49,914 nucleotides of DNA from Streptomyces sp. ISL-1. GTDB taxonomy: Bacteria; Actinomycetota; Actinomycetes; Streptomycetales; Streptomycetaceae. Positions 1 through 8,927 of the stretch are shown here, piece by piece. Under the pieces are notes generated by a model that was given only the letters and a program-made list of their open reading frames with translations, searched no databases and was not told the origin of the DNA. The stretch spans positions 1 through 49,914 of the forward strand of contig NZ_JAGGOI010000043.1 in assembly GCF_018614585.1 (NCBI RefSeq). The letters are read 5' to 3'. The first letter of the stretch is position 1, and each line of letters begins with the position of its first letter. The position numbers were made by a program, and so were the translations under genes.

Positions 1-1596
1 CGGCGGCTCACCCGGCTCGTCGACGCCGCCGAGGAGGCCGCCCGCGCCGCCCGCGCGGACCTGGCGATGCGCGCCGCGACCGATCTGCTCGCCCGCGACG
101 CCGCACCGGCCGACCGGGTCCGCGCGCGGCTCGCGGTACTGGACACGGCCGGGCAGGGACTGAGCGGCCTCGACGAGATCTATGTGCACGCGATGGAGGA
201 CTCGGAGGACGACACATCCCTGCGGGCTGCCGTCCAGCTCCGGCTGGCGCTGAAGTACGTGCTGGCCGACGGCGATCCGGCACGGTCCCAGGCCGCCGCC
301 GTCGAATCCGCCGCACTTGCCGCCTCGGTGGGCGACCGGAAGACGGCGGCCAGGGCGCTGACCGTACAGGCGCGCATGGAGCGGGTCCTCGGCTCACCGG
401 ACGCGGAGCGGATCCTCGCCGAGGCGCGGGCCCTCGAAGTGTTCGAGCGCCCGCTCGGGATCCGTAACGCGGCCCAGATACTGACGATCCGTCATGCGAT
501 GTTCGACGACCGGCTCACCGATGCCCGCGACCAGTTGAACGCCCTGCTGCCGCTGGTCGAGCGGCGCGGTTCGGTCGAGGACGCCATCGAACTGTTCCGT
601 ACGCTCGCGGAGGTCGAGGCCAGGCAGGGGCAGTGCGCGGCGGCGCTCTCGCACGCCGGACGCTCGCTCGCCCTGACACTGGAGGCCGGCCTCTCTCCGG
701 GGCCCGCCTGGTACGCGCTGGCTCTCGCCGAGACCGCGGGCGGCAGTTTCGCACGCGCCGCGAGCTACGCCCGGCGCAGCGCCCAGGCCTCCGAGGAGGA
801 GTGCGACCATGTCTTCCTCTCCCGCAGTCTGTACGCACTCGGCCGGGTCCAGCTCGTCGCCGGGGATGTCGCCAACGCCGTGGACACCCTGCGCCGGGTG
901 CAGGCCGGCGAACGCGCCCAGTCGACCGTCGACCCCTCCATGCTGCGCTGGCACGAGGAGCTGGCCGAGGCGCTGCTGGCGAACGACGCCCCGGAGGAGG
1001 CCGCGGCCCTGCTCGCCGACGTGCGGCCGGTCGCCGAGCGTCTCGGCCGCACCACGGTGCTGCTCGGCTGCGACCGGGCGTACGCCCTGTATCTGGCGGC
1101 GAGCGGGAACCTCGAGGACGCGACCCGGCTGCTGACGGAGACGGGCGAGCGCTTCGCCCTGGCGGGTCTGCCGCTGGATCGCGGCCGGACGCTGATCGCG
1201 CTCGCCCGGGTCGAGCGCCGCCGCCGCAGACGATCGGCCGCGCAGAACGCTCTGCAGGCCGCGGCCGCGGTCTTCGAACGGGCGGGGGCGTTCCCGTGGC
1301 TGGCACTGGCGACGGAGACGCCGTCCCGCACGACCGAACCCACCCCGGCCGGCGGCGGCGCCCCCTCCGCCCTCACGGACGCGGAGCTGCGCCTCGCGCA
1401 GCTGGTCCGCCAGGGGGCCAGCAACCAGGAGGCGGCGGCGAAGCTGTATCTCAGTGTGAAGACGGTCGAGGCGCGCCTCACCCGCATCTACCAGAAACTG
1501 GACGTCCGTTCACGCGCGCAGCTGGCGACCGCGCTGAACGCGTGGCCCGGCCACCGGCCGGCGCCGCGGACGACGGACAGCCCGGCGGCGGGCTGA
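1..1596 (+). CDS. LuxR-family transcriptional regulator, 5' part outside window
   Basis: The frame is open from the first base, so the protein begins outside the window; 531 codons are visible. The C-terminal 60 residues form a LuxR/GerE helix-turn-helix (LTDAELRLAQLVRQGASNQE, then a LSVKTVEARLTRIYQKL recognition helix and KLDVRSRAQLATAL). Ahead of it the protein is almost all alpha-helical, Ala/Leu/Glu-rich and TPR-like. This is the build of large LAL-type regulators, whose N-terminal ATPase domain would lie upstream; that domain is not visible here. Target genes cannot be told from the sequence. The next gene on the same strand starts 63 bases later with its own strong ribosome site. Internal ATG at 67 is not a credible start because the helical repeat domain continues upstream of it. 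Confidence 0.85.
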   Translation, partial: RRLTRLVDAAEEAARAARADLAMRAATDLLARDAAPADRVRARLAVLDTAGQGLSGLDEIYVHAMEDSEDDTSLRAAVQLRLALKYVLADGDPARSQAAAVESAALAASVGDRKTAARALTVQARMERVLGSPDAERILAEARALEVFERPLGIRNAAQILTIRHAMFDDRLTDARDQLNALLPLVERRGSVEDAIELFRTLAEVEARQGQCAAALSHAGRSLALTLEAGLSPGPAWYALALAETAGGSFARAASYARRSAQASEEECDHVFLSRSLYALGRVQLVAGDVANAVDTLRRVQAGERAQSTVDPSMLRWHEELAEALLANDAPEEAAALLADVRPVAERLGRTTVLLGCDRAYALYLAASGNLEDATRLLTETGERFALAGLPLDRGRTLIALARVERRRRRRSAAQNALQAAAAVFERAGAFPWLALATETPSRTTEPTPAGGGAPSALTDAELRLAQLVRQGASNQEAAAKLYLSVKTVEARLTRIYQKLDVRSRAQLATALNAWPGHRPAPRTTDSPAAG

Positions 1597-1659
1597 CAGC
1601 CCGGCTCCAGGGGATCATTGGTCTCATACCGGTCCGCAACGACCACACGGAGGCCAACG

Positions 1660-2514
1660 ATGGGTGCGCAGTCCGAGAACCGGCCGGAGAAACGGCCCGC
1701 GAACCAACCCCACGACGCCGTGCGGATCTCCCGCCGCGAGCCTGCCGCGGCCGAGGCCGATATCACCTGGGAGCCCAGCGAGCGTTGGGTGCGCGGGACG
1801 AAGGGCGATGTGTCCGTCGTCGACAGCCGGCGGCCGATCCTTGTCTGGGAGCCCGGCCGTCCCGTGCCGCTCTACGCCTTCCCCGAGCAGGATGTCCGCA
1901 CGGATCTGCTGCGCAAGGCCGCGAAGCCCCCGGCGAGCGGACGTCACGCGGGATCGACGGTCTTCTACGACCTGGAGATCGGCGGCAAGGTGACCGGGAA
2001 CGCGGCGTGGACCTACCCCGGCGAGGAGCTCGCCGGCTACATCGCCTTCGAGTGGTTCGGGCGTGACGTCCTGGACCACTGGTACGAGGAGGAGGCGGAG
2101 ATCTTCGTACACCCGCGTGACCCGCACAAGCGAGTCGACGCCATCCCCAGCAGCCGGCACGTCCAGGTCGAGATCAACGGCACGATCGTCGCCGACACCC
2201 GTGCCCCGGTGCTCCTCTTCGAGACGCGGCTGCCGATCCGCTACTACATCCCTCGCGAGGACATCAGGCTCGGCCTGCTGACCCCGGCCGCTCTGCACAC
2301 CCAGTGCCCGTACAAGGGCACGGCGACGGAGTACTGGTCCTGGGCCGGCCCCGGCGACGCCCCGGCGAACCTGGCCTGGAGCTACCCGGATCCGCTTCCC
2401 GCCGTGCGCGAGATCAAGGACCTGATCGCCTTCTACAACGAAGCGGTCGACATCGTCGTCGACGGCGAGCGGCTGGAGCGCCCGGTCTCCCCATTCAGCG
2501 AGCTGTTCAAGTGA
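1660..2514 (+). CDS. DUF427 domain protein with two tandem domains
   Basis: A 284-residue soluble protein. I chose ATG 1660 because GGAGG lies at 1649-1653, six bases ahead; a TTG 42 bases upstream in frame has no ribosome site. Two copies of the DUF427 beta-rich fold can be seen: the first around residues 38-130 (SERWVRGTKGDVSVVDSRRP, then FYDLEIGG and AWTYPG), the second around 165-270 (HVQVEINGTIVADTRAPVLL, then YWSWAG and AWSYPDP). The repeated pattern is 'G..VADS/T..P.LL.E...P..YY.P..D', then a Trp/Tyr-rich strand. Biochemical function is not established for this family, and I infer none. The gene ends just before the hairpin that also serves the tRNA on the other strand. Confidence 0.85.
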   Translation: MGAQSENRPEKRPANQPHDAVRISRREPAAAEADITWEPSERWVRGTKGDVSVVDSRRPILVWEPGRPVPLYAFPEQDVRTDLLRKAAKPPASGRHAGSTVFYDLEIGGKVTGNAAWTYPGEELAGYIAFEWFGRDVLDHWYEEEAEIFVHPRDPHKRVDAIPSSRHVQVEINGTIVADTRAPVLLFETRLPIRYYIPREDIRLGLLTPAALHTQCPYKGTATEYWSWAGPGDAPANLAWSYPDPLPAVREIKDLIAFYNEAVDIVVDGERLERPVSPFSELFK

Positions 2515-2547
2515 GGCGGCGCGGCCAACTGGCCCCGAGAAACGGGC

Positions 2548-2580
2548 GAGGCCGTATCGGATGCTTTCCGATACGGCCTC
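2548..2580. terminator. Hairpin terminator between DUF427 gene and tRNA-Pro
   Basis: Perfect 14-base-pair stem (GAGGCCGTATCGGA / TCCGATACGGCCTC) with a five-base loop. It lies 17 bases past the 3' end of the minus-strand tRNA and 34 bases past the stop of the plus-strand gene, so it can serve both converging units. Confidence 0.8.
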
Positions 2581-2596
2581 CGACCTGCGTAAACGC

Positions 2597-2673
<77 letters not shown>

Positions 2674-2715
2674 ATGCGCCGTGCCTCCGGGTTTCCCCAT
2701 CGAGGGCGCAAGAGA

Positions 2716-2721
2716 ACATTA
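2716..2721 (-). promoter_or_regulatory. Probable -10 box of tRNA-Pro
   Basis: TAATGT on the minus strand, 43 bases upstream of the tRNA 5' end. The context GGTAATGTTCTC is nearly the same as GGTATTGTTCTC at the same place before the second tRNA copy, which supports it as a promoter element. No good -35 box is visible. Confidence 0.4.
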
Positions 2722-2888
2722 CCCCACTGGCCACGGCCGCCGGACGTCCGGCCTGCGGTCATGCCCTCATGTCATCGTCGATGGCAGCTTCGCCGACCGC
2801 ACCGCGCCGCGCCCGTCTGTTGGCCGCCCTCGAGTAGTCCCGCGGAGCCGTTCGGGCCGTCCGCGGCGGCCCGGGGGACAATCGAGAC

Positions 2889-3377
2889 GTGGACAACGCA
2901 TCAGGCAGGGACCGCGACGCCGAAGGGCGCGCACGCAGCGCACGCCCTCGAGACGGGCTGGGACGGCCCCTTCCGTACGGAGAGCCGGGAGTGGAGCGAC
3001 AGCCCGAGGGCGTGCTGCGGGCCCCGGGCCAGACGCTGGCCGAGGCCCAGCGACTGCTCGACGCGGGCATGCCCTTCCATGCCCACGAGGTCTTCGAGGA
3101 CGCGTGGAAGTCCGGGCCCGCGGCGGAGCGTGAGCTGTGGCGCGGCCTCGCGCAGCTGGCGGTGGGACTCACGCACGCCGCCCGCGGCAACAGGGCGGGC
3201 GGCGCGCGGCTGCTGCTCCGGGGCGCGCACCGGATCTCGGGTTACCCGGATCCGTACGCCATCGATGTGGCCGGTCTGACGGCCTGGGCACGGGAGCTCG
3301 CGGCCCGGCTCGAAGGCCCTCTGGACACTGAGGTGGACGCGGGCGCCGAGGCGCCCCGGCTGACCTCAGTCCCGTAG
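2889..3377 (+). CDS. DUF309 domain-containing protein
   Basis: A 162-residue protein starting at GTG. The core (residues about 49-145) has the DUF309 helical signature: LLDAGMPFHAHEVFEDAW, then ERELWRGLAQLAVGLTHAARGN with a conserved Trp-Arg-Gly-Leu and His, and a helix ending in LLLRGAHRI. The N-terminal 45 residues are charged and Arg/Gly-rich. A later GTG at 2991 has an AGAG-type site and would still keep the core, so the start is not certain. The catalytic role of the family is unknown. The stop codon overlaps the end of the convergent lutC-like gene by 12 bases. Confidence 0.85.
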   Translation: MDNASGRDRDAEGRARSARPRDGLGRPLPYGEPGVERQPEGVLRAPGQTLAEAQRLLDAGMPFHAHEVFEDAWKSGPAAERELWRGLAQLAVGLTHAARGNRAGGARLLLRGAHRISGYPDPYAIDVAGLTAWARELAARLEGPLDTEVDAGAEAPRLTSVP

Positions 3378-4007
3378 CAGCACGACCTCGAGGGTTCGGG
3401 GGCCGTGCACGCCCTCGACCCGGTCGAGCTCGATGTCGCTGGTGGCGGAGGGCCCGGAGATCCAGGTCAGCGGGCGGGTCGGGTCCAGTCGCGGCATCGC
3501 CTGCGGTACGGACGCAACGACCTGGTCCGGGGCACGTACGACGCAGATGTGCAGATCCGGGACGAGGGTGAGCGCCCGGCGCCCCTGCCCCGGACCCGCG
3601 TCGAGGACGATCGTGCCCGTCTCGGCGATCGCCAGGGCGCAGCCGGTCACCACGGCGTCGACGGCGTCGAGTTCGTACGGAGTCAGGAGGCCGTCGTCCG
3701 TGCGCCGAACGACGTCGGCGGCGGCGAGCCAGGCGGCGGGCAGGCCGTCCGGCACGGCGACCGACCGCGCGCCGTGCGCGGCGAGCAACTGCGCCACCAG
3801 GGCGGGCAGTTCGGCCTCGCCCGCGCGGTGCACGTTCGCCCGGTAGTCGGCCAGGTTCTCGTGCAGCAGGTCGAGGATCGCGGCGGGGTCGTCGGGGGCG
3901 TGGCTGTCCAGATAGTCGCGGGCAGCCTCGGGGGCGTCGGGCGCGTCGGCGACGGCGGCGCGGATCCGGGCGAGGATGCGGTCACGGGAGCCGGTTTCGG
4001 TGCTCAT
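3366..4007 (-). CDS. lutC: LutC/YkgG-type LUD domain protein
   Basis: A 213-residue LUD-domain protein, third gene of an L-lactate oxidation operon. LutABC of Bacillus turns L-lactate to pyruvate without the classical flavin dehydrogenase; LutC is the small LUD subunit. Visible features are the N-terminal helix RDRILARIRAAVADA, the GCALAIAETGTIVLDAG strand-turn typical of LUD proteins, ALTLVPDLHICVV, and WISGPSATSDIELDRVEGVH near the end. The ATG at 4007 overlaps the lutB stop as ATGA, so translation is coupled; a GTG six codons upstream is possible but less likely. The gene runs into the DUF309 gene tail to tail. Confidence 0.9.
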   Translation of the reverse strand: MSTETGSRDRILARIRAAVADAPDAPEAARDYLDSHAPDDPAAILDLLHENLADYRANVHRAGEAELPALVAQLLAAHGARSVAVPDGLPAAWLAAADVVRRTDDGLLTPYELDAVDAVVTGCALAIAETGTIVLDAGPGQGRRALTLVPDLHICVVRAPDQVVASVPQAMPRLDPTRPLTWISGPSATSDIELDRVEGVHGPRTLEVVLLRD

Positions 4008-5422
4008 GTGCGGTTCTTCTTCCACCAGTCACGGAAGGATTGGGCGGGAAGTTCGGGCAGTTCGCGGTCGGCGGTCCAGGCCCCGGCGCCCGGCGGCCTC
4101 CCCGGGTGCAGCCCGCGGGTCCCGGATGCCGTCTTCTCGACGGCAGCCAGCGCGGCCGGATGGTCGAGGATCCAGCCCGCCGCTTTGATCGCGGTCTTCT
4201 CCAGACGGTGGCCCTTGCCACCCTGGTCGACGACCTTCTCGCGGAGGTGGAGGAGGACTTCGGGGATGTCGATGGCGACCGGACACACCTCGTAGCAGGC
4301 CCCGCACAGGGAGGAGGCGTACGGCAGGGAGACGTCGATCTCGCTCTGGATGCCGCGCAGTTGGGGGCTGAGAATGGCGCCGATCGGGCCGGGGTACACG
4401 GAGCCGTACGCATGCCCGCCGGCCCGTTCGTACACCGGGCAGACATTGAGGCAGGCGGAACAGCGGATGCAGCGCAGCGCCTGGCGTCCGACCTCGTCGG
4501 CCAGTGTGCCGGTCCTGCCGTTGTCGAGCAGGACCAGGTGGAAGGTCCGCGGTCCGTCGGCGTCGGCGGTGCCGGTCCACATCGAGGTGTACGGGTTCAT
4601 GCGCTCTGCGGTCGAGGAGCGCGGCAGCGTCTGCAGGAAGACCTCCAGATCGCGCCAGCCGGGGACTACTTTCTCGATGCCGACGACGGAGATCAGGGTC
4701 TCGGGGAGGGTCAGGCACATCCGGCCGTTGCCCTCGGACTCGAAGACGACGAGGGTTCCGGTCTCGGCGACCATGAAGTTGGCGCCGGAGATACCCACCT
4801 TGGCCCGCAGGAACTTCTCGCGGAGGTGGAGGCGGGCCGCCTCGGCGAGTTCGGCAGGGGAATCGGAGAGCCCGTCGGGTGCCGGCCGTCCCCAACTCCC
4901 CATCTTCCGCTCGAAGATGTCGCGGATCTCGGCGCGGTTGCGGTGGATTGCGGGGACCAGGATGTGGCTCGGCCGGTCATCGCCCAACTGCACGATCAGT
5001 TCGGCGAGATCGGTCTCGTACGCCGAGATGCCCTCGGCCTTAAGGGCTTCGTTGAGACCGATCTCCTGGGTGGCCATCGACTTGACCTTGACGACCTCGC
5101 TCTCGCCGGTCGCCTTCACCAGGTCAGCGACGATCCTGTTGGCCTCCTCGGCGTCGGCCGCCCAGTGGACGGTGCCTCCTGCCGCGGTGACCGCCGACTC
5201 CAACTGTTCCAGATAGCGGTCGAGATGACGGAGCGTATGGTCCTTGATCTGCTTTCCGGCCTCGCGCAGCAGCGCCCAGTCCTCGAGTTCCGCGACGGCC
5301 TTGGCGCGCTTGTCACGGATGGTGTGAGTGGCGTGCCGCAGGTTGGCGCGCAGCGTCACATTGTGCACGGCGTCCTTGGCGGCCTTCGGGAAGGACGGCA
5401 TGCCCAGATACGTACCGCTCAC
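4004..5422 (-). CDS. lutB: LutB-type iron-sulfur lactate utilization protein
   Basis: A 472-residue protein, second in the lut operon. The N-terminal two thirds is a LUD domain (KVKSMATQEIGLNEAL, ISGANFMVAETGTLVVFESE). The C-terminal part carries two ferredoxin-like cysteine sets, CIRCSACLNVCPVY and LCGACYEVCPVAIDIPE, expected to bind [4Fe-4S] clusters and pass electrons from lactate. I chose GTG 5422, which overlaps the lutA stop as GTGA; the frame runs open upstream, but there it is the shadow of lutA. It overlaps lutC by ATGA. Length and domain order match the family. Confidence 0.93.
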   Translation of the reverse strand: MSGTYLGMPSFPKAAKDAVHNVTLRANLRHATHTIRDKRAKAVAELEDWALLREAGKQIKDHTLRHLDRYLEQLESAVTAAGGTVHWAADAEEANRIVADLVKATGESEVVKVKSMATQEIGLNEALKAEGISAYETDLAELIVQLGDDRPSHILVPAIHRNRAEIRDIFERKMGSWGRPAPDGLSDSPAELAEAARLHLREKFLRAKVGISGANFMVAETGTLVVFESEGNGRMCLTLPETLISVVGIEKVVPGWRDLEVFLQTLPRSSTAERMNPYTSMWTGTADADGPRTFHLVLLDNGRTGTLADEVGRQALRCIRCSACLNVCPVYERAGGHAYGSVYPGPIGAILSPQLRGIQSEIDVSLPYASSLCGACYEVCPVAIDIPEVLLHLREKVVDQGGKGHRLEKTAIKAAGWILDHPAALAAVEKTASGTRGLHPGRPPGAGAWTADRELPELPAQSFRDWWKKNRT

Positions 5423-6129
5423 AGCAGGGGCTCCTCTTCGGTGCTCGCGAGGATGTCGGCGATGTGCAGGGCGCGCTGCGGAGCGTCCTGGCGACGCAGG
5501 ATGCCCCCGATGTGCATCAGACAGGAGTTGTCCGCGCCGCACAGCACATCGGCTCCGGTGGAGGCGGCGCCTCGGACCTTGTCCTGGCCCATGGCTGCTG
5601 AGACGTCGGAGTTCTTGACCGCGAAGGTCCCGCCGAAGCCGCAGCACTCCTCAGCGCCTGGCAGTTCGCGCAGCTCCAGCCCCTTCACCGCCTCCAGGAG
5701 CCTGCGCGGCCGCTCCCCCAGTCCCAGCGAGCGCAGGCCGTGGCAGGAAGGGTGGTAGGTGACCGTGTGCGGGAAGTACGCGCCGACGTCGGTGACGCCC
5801 AGCACGTCGACGAGGAACTCGGTGAGTTCGTAAGTACGGGCCGGGAGCGCCGTCTCCCCGAACTTCGGGTAGTGCTCGCGCACCATCGCCGCGCACGATC
5901 CGGACGGGATCACGACATACTCGTATCCCTCGAAGGCCCGTGCTGTGCGGCGGACCAGCGGCACGGTCTCACGCCGGTAGCCGGTGTTGAACTGAGGCTG
6001 TCCGCAACAGGTCTGCGCGGCGGGAAAGTCCACCACCACCCCGAGCCGCTCCAGGAGTCTCACGGTCGCGATTCCGGTGGCCGGATACAACGCGTCGTTG
6101 ACGCAGGTGACGAATAGAGCGACACGCAT
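5419..6129 (-). CDS. lutA: LutA-type (Fe-S)-binding CCG-domain protein
   Basis: A 236-residue protein and first gene of the lut operon. It has the two cysteine-rich CCG domains of the heterodisulfide reductase/GlpC family: QTCCGQPQFN near residue 42 with PSGSCAAMV near 77, and TYHPSCHGLR with EECCGFGGTF in the second half, plus a late NSCLMHIGG. These bind an iron-sulfur cluster in LutA and its E. coli homologue YkgE. Length is typical. No GntR-type lactate regulator or lactate permease is next to the operon, so regulation is not visible. The promoter must lie in the 72 bases shared with the divergent cobF. Confidence 0.93.
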   Translation of the reverse strand: MRVALFVTCVNDALYPATGIATVRLLERLGVVVDFPAAQTCCGQPQFNTGYRRETVPLVRRTARAFEGYEYVVIPSGSCAAMVREHYPKFGETALPARTYELTEFLVDVLGVTDVGAYFPHTVTYHPSCHGLRSLGLGERPRRLLEAVKGLELRELPGAEECCGFGGTFAVKNSDVSAAMGQDKVRGAASTGADVLCGADNSCLMHIGGILRRQDAPQRALHIADILASTEEEPLL

Positions 6130-6201
6130 GGTCGGAGGATATGCCGCTACCGGCGGCCCCGGTAGCTCCCGCGCTCAGCCGGGTACGGCAGACTCGTCAG
6201 C

Positions 6202-6957
6202 GTGAGAAGGATCTATGTGATCGGCATCGGGGCGGGCGACCCCGACCAGCTGACCCTGCAAGCGGTCAAGGCGCTGAACAAGGCGGATGCGTTCTTCATC
6301 CTCGACAAGGGCGAGGAGAAGGCGGATCTGACGCAGCTGCGCCGGGACATCCTCGACGCACACGTCGAGGACCCTTCGTACCGCCTGGTCGTGGCGGGCG
6401 ATCCGGAGCGGGACCGGAAAACATCGGACTACTCCCCCGCGGTCGACGACTGGCGCCACCGCCGGGCCGATCTGTACGAGCGGTTCATCGCCGAGGAGCT
6501 GGGCGATGACGAGTGCGGGGCATTCCTGGTGTGGGGCGATCCCGCACTGTACGACTCCACCCTGGGCATTCTTGAGGAGATCCTCGAACGGGGCACGGTC
6601 GCCTTCAGCCATGAGGTGGTGCCCGGCATCAGCAGCGTCTCCGCGCTGCTGGCCAAGCACCGCACCGGCCTGAACAGGGTGGGCCGCCCGGTTCAGATCA
6701 CCACGGGCCGGCGGCTCGCCGACGGGTGGCCACAGGGCGTGGACGACGTGGTCGTGATGCTCGACGCGCGCCAGGCCTTCACCAGGCATCTCGACCAGGA
6801 TCTGTTCATCTATTGGGGAGCCTATGTGGGCACCGAGGACGAGATCCTGGTGTCGGGGAGGCTTTCGGAGGTGTCCGACCGCATCGAGGAACTGCGTGCG
6901 CAGGCGCGCGCCCGCAAGGGCTGGATCATGGACACCTATCTGCTGCGGCGGGACTGA
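6202..6957 (+). CDS. cobF: Precorrin-6A synthase (deacetylating), CobF
   Basis: A 251-residue S-adenosylmethionine-dependent methylase of the tetrapyrrole methylase superfamily. CobF methylates C-1 of precorrin-5 and releases the acetyl group in aerobic cobalamin synthesis. Seen in sequence: the N-terminal IYVIGIGAGDPDQLTLQA signature, WGDPALYDSTLGILEEI (SAM-binding loop), VVPGISSVSALLAKH, and YWGAYVGTEDEILVSGRLSEV near the end. Start GTG 6202 is chosen because the motif begins four codons in; there is no clear ribosome site and the transcript may be leaderless. It stands alone, with no other cobalamin genes within the window. Confidence 0.9.
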   Translation: MRRIYVIGIGAGDPDQLTLQAVKALNKADAFFILDKGEEKADLTQLRRDILDAHVEDPSYRLVVAGDPERDRKTSDYSPAVDDWRHRRADLYERFIAEELGDDECGAFLVWGDPALYDSTLGILEEILERGTVAFSHEVVPGISSVSALLAKHRTGLNRVGRPVQITTGRRLADGWPQGVDDVVVMLDARQAFTRHLDQDLFIYWGAYVGTEDEILVSGRLSEVSDRIEELRAQARARKGWIMDTYLLRRD

Positions 6958-6994
6958 GGCCTGAGACTTCACGGCCTGAGGGCCTCACGGCTTC

Positions 6995-7996
6995 TCACAG
7001 AAGGAATCCTGCGGGAAAGGGATCGGTGGGGTCGAGCAGGTACTGCGCGGTCCCGGTGATCCAGGCCCGGCCGGTGACGGTCGGCAGCACGGCGGGGCGC
7101 CCGCCGACTTCGGCCGCTCCGGTGAGGCGGCCGGTGAAAGCGGTGCCGATGAAGGACTCGTTGACGAAGTCCTGGTGGAGCGGGAGTTCGCCACGGGCGT
7201 GCAGCTGCGCCATCCGCGCGGAGGTTCCGGTACCGCAGGGGGAACGGTCGAACCAGCCGGGGTGGATGGCCATCGCGTGCCGCGAACGCTCGGCGGTCGA
7301 TCCGGGGGCGAGCAGCTGCACATGGTGGCAGCCGGTGATGGCCGGGTCCTCGGGGTGCACCGGCGCCCCGCCGTCGTTGACGGCCGTCATGAGGGAGAGT
7401 CCCGCGGCGAGTATCTCGTCCTTGTGCGTGCGGTCGAAGGGCAGGTCGAACTCGGCGAGCGGCACGATGGCGTAGAAGTTGCCGCCGTAGGCGAGGTCGT
7501 AGGTGACGGTCCGGCCGTCGGGCAGGACCGCCTTGCGGTCGAGGGCGACGGAGAACGAGGGCACATTGCGCAGGGTCACGGCGGTGGCCGCGCCATTCTC
7601 CACGGCGACTTCGGCGGTCACCAGGCCCGCGGGGGTGTCGAGCCGGATGGTGGTGACGGGCTCGACGACCGGCACCATGCCGGTCTCCACGAGGACGGTC
7701 GCCACCCCGATGGTGCCGTGTCCGCACATCGGCAGACAGCCGGAGACCTCGATGAACAGCACGCCGTAGTCCGCGTCGGGGCGGGTGGGCGGCTGGAGGA
7801 TCGCGCCGCTCATCGCCGCGTGGCCCCGCGGCTCGTACATCAGGAAGGTGCGCAGCTCATCGAGGTGGAGCATGAAGTGGCTGCGGCGTTCGGCCATGGT
7901 GGCGCCGGGCACGGTGCCGACGCCGCCGGTGATGACGCGGGTCGCCATGCCCTCGGTGTGCGAGTCGACGGCATGCAGGACGCGTGTGGTGCGCAT
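6995..7996 (-). CDS. Proline racemase-family 4-hydroxyproline 2-epimerase
   Basis: A 333-residue enzyme with both catalytic cysteines of the proline racemase fold: MCGHGTIG around residue 90 and SPCGTGTSA around residue 250. Cys/Cys is the pair of proline racemases and hydroxyproline epimerases, not of the Cys/Thr trans-3-hydroxyproline dehydratases. With the four genes upstream, the best reading is conversion of trans-4-hydroxy-L-proline to cis-4-hydroxy-D-proline, the first step of the pathway. ATG 7996 has an AAGGGA site. It is the last gene of the operon, 37 bases behind the DapA-like gene. Proline racemase activity cannot be excluded from sequence. Confidence 0.88.
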   Translation of the reverse strand: MRTTRVLHAVDSHTEGMATRVITGGVGTVPGATMAERRSHFMLHLDELRTFLMYEPRGHAAMSGAILQPPTRPDADYGVLFIEVSGCLPMCGHGTIGVATVLVETGMVPVVEPVTTIRLDTPAGLVTAEVAVENGAATAVTLRNVPSFSVALDRKAVLPDGRTVTYDLAYGGNFYAIVPLAEFDLPFDRTHKDEILAAGLSLMTAVNDGGAPVHPEDPAITGCHHVQLLAPGSTAERSRHAMAIHPGWFDRSPCGTGTSARMAQLHARGELPLHQDFVNESFIGTAFTGRLTGAAEVGGRPAVLPTVTGRAWITGTAQYLLDPTDPFPAGFLL

Positions 7997-8033
7997 GTCT
8001 CGCTTGTCCCTTCAGTGGGCGCGATCGGCGCGG

Positions 8034-8927
8034 TCAGTTGAGGCCTTCGGCGAGTGCCTTTCCGGTGGCGGCGCGCACGGTGGCCTCCTGCTCCGGCAGG
8101 AGCGGGCCGCGGGGCGGTCGGCACGGACCGCCGTGCCGGCCGGCGAGGTCCATGGAGAGCTTGATCGCCTGGACGAACTCGGGGCGGGAGTCCCAGCGCA
8201 GCAGCGGATGCAGCTCACGGTAGAGCTGCCGGGCACGGATCAGGTCGCCGCCGACGGCGGCGCGGTAGAGCTCGACGCCGGCGGCGGGCAGGGCGTTGGG
8301 ATAGCCGGCCACCCAGCCCTTGGCCCCGGCGACGGCGAGTTCCAGCAGTACGTCGTCGGCTCCGGCCAGCAGGTCGAGTCCGGGGGCGAGTTCGGCGATG
8401 CTGTAGGCCCTGCGCACATCGCCGCTGAACTCCTTGACGGCCTGGATGTGGCCATCCGCGTGGAGCGCGGCAATGAGTTCGGGTGTGAGGTCGACCTTGG
8501 TGTCGTGCGGGTTGTTGTACGCGACGACCGGCAGGCCCTCCTGGGCGACCTCGGCGAAGTGGGCGCGTACGGCACGCTCGTCGGCCCGGTACGCGTTGGG
8601 CGGCAGCAGCATCACGCTTGCGCAGCCACTCTCGCGGGCGTGCTCGGCCCAGCGGCGGGCCTCCGCCGATCCGTACGCCGAGACTCCGGGCATCACCCGG
8701 TCGCCGCCCACCGCGGCCACGGCGGTCTCGACGACCTGGGCGCGCTCATCGGCGGTGAGGACCTGGTACTCGCCGAGCGAGCCGTTGGGCACGACCCCGT
8801 CGCAGCCCTGCCCGACGAGCCAGGCGCAGTGCGCGGCGTACGCGTCGAGGTCGATGCTCAGGTCTGCGCGGAACGGGAGTGGGGTGGCGACCATGACTCC
8901 GTGCCAGGGCTTTCGGGGGAGCTTCAT
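8034..8927 (-). CDS. DapA-family lyase, probable 1-pyrroline-4-hydroxy-2-carboxylate deaminase
   Basis: A 297-residue aldolase of the dihydrodipicolinate synthase family (TIM barrel). Visible: GVVPNGSLGEYQVLTADER near residue 45 (substrate-binding loop, with GSLGE in place of GTTGE), the Tyr of PVVAYNNPHDT near 140, and the Schiff-base Lys in QAVKEFSGD near 168. In this operon the likely reaction is deamination/dehydration of the imine product of D-hydroxyproline oxidation to alpha-ketoglutarate semialdehyde. ATG 8927 overlaps the upstream stop as ATGA. Other DapA-family sugar-acid lyases have the same scaffold, so the substrate assignment rests on context. Confidence 0.85.
   Translation of the reverse strand: MKLPRKPWHGVMVATPLPFRADLSIDLDAYAAHCAWLVGQGCDGVVPNGSLGEYQVLTADERAQVVETAVAAVGGDRVMPGVSAYGSAEARRWAEHARESGCASVMLLPPNAYRADERAVRAHFAEVAQEGLPVVAYNNPHDTKVDLTPELIAALHADGHIQAVKEFSGDVRRAYSIAELAPGLDLLAGADDVLLELAVAGAKGWVAGYPNALPAAGVELYRAAVGGDLIRARQLYRELHPLLRWDSRPEFVQAIKLSMDLAGRHGGPCRPPRGPLLPEQEATVRAATGKALAEGLN

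Noticed and set aside
6133..6143. GGAGG followed by ATG at 6141 as start of cobF
   Set aside because: That ATG is in a different frame from cobF and opens only a short motif-free frame.
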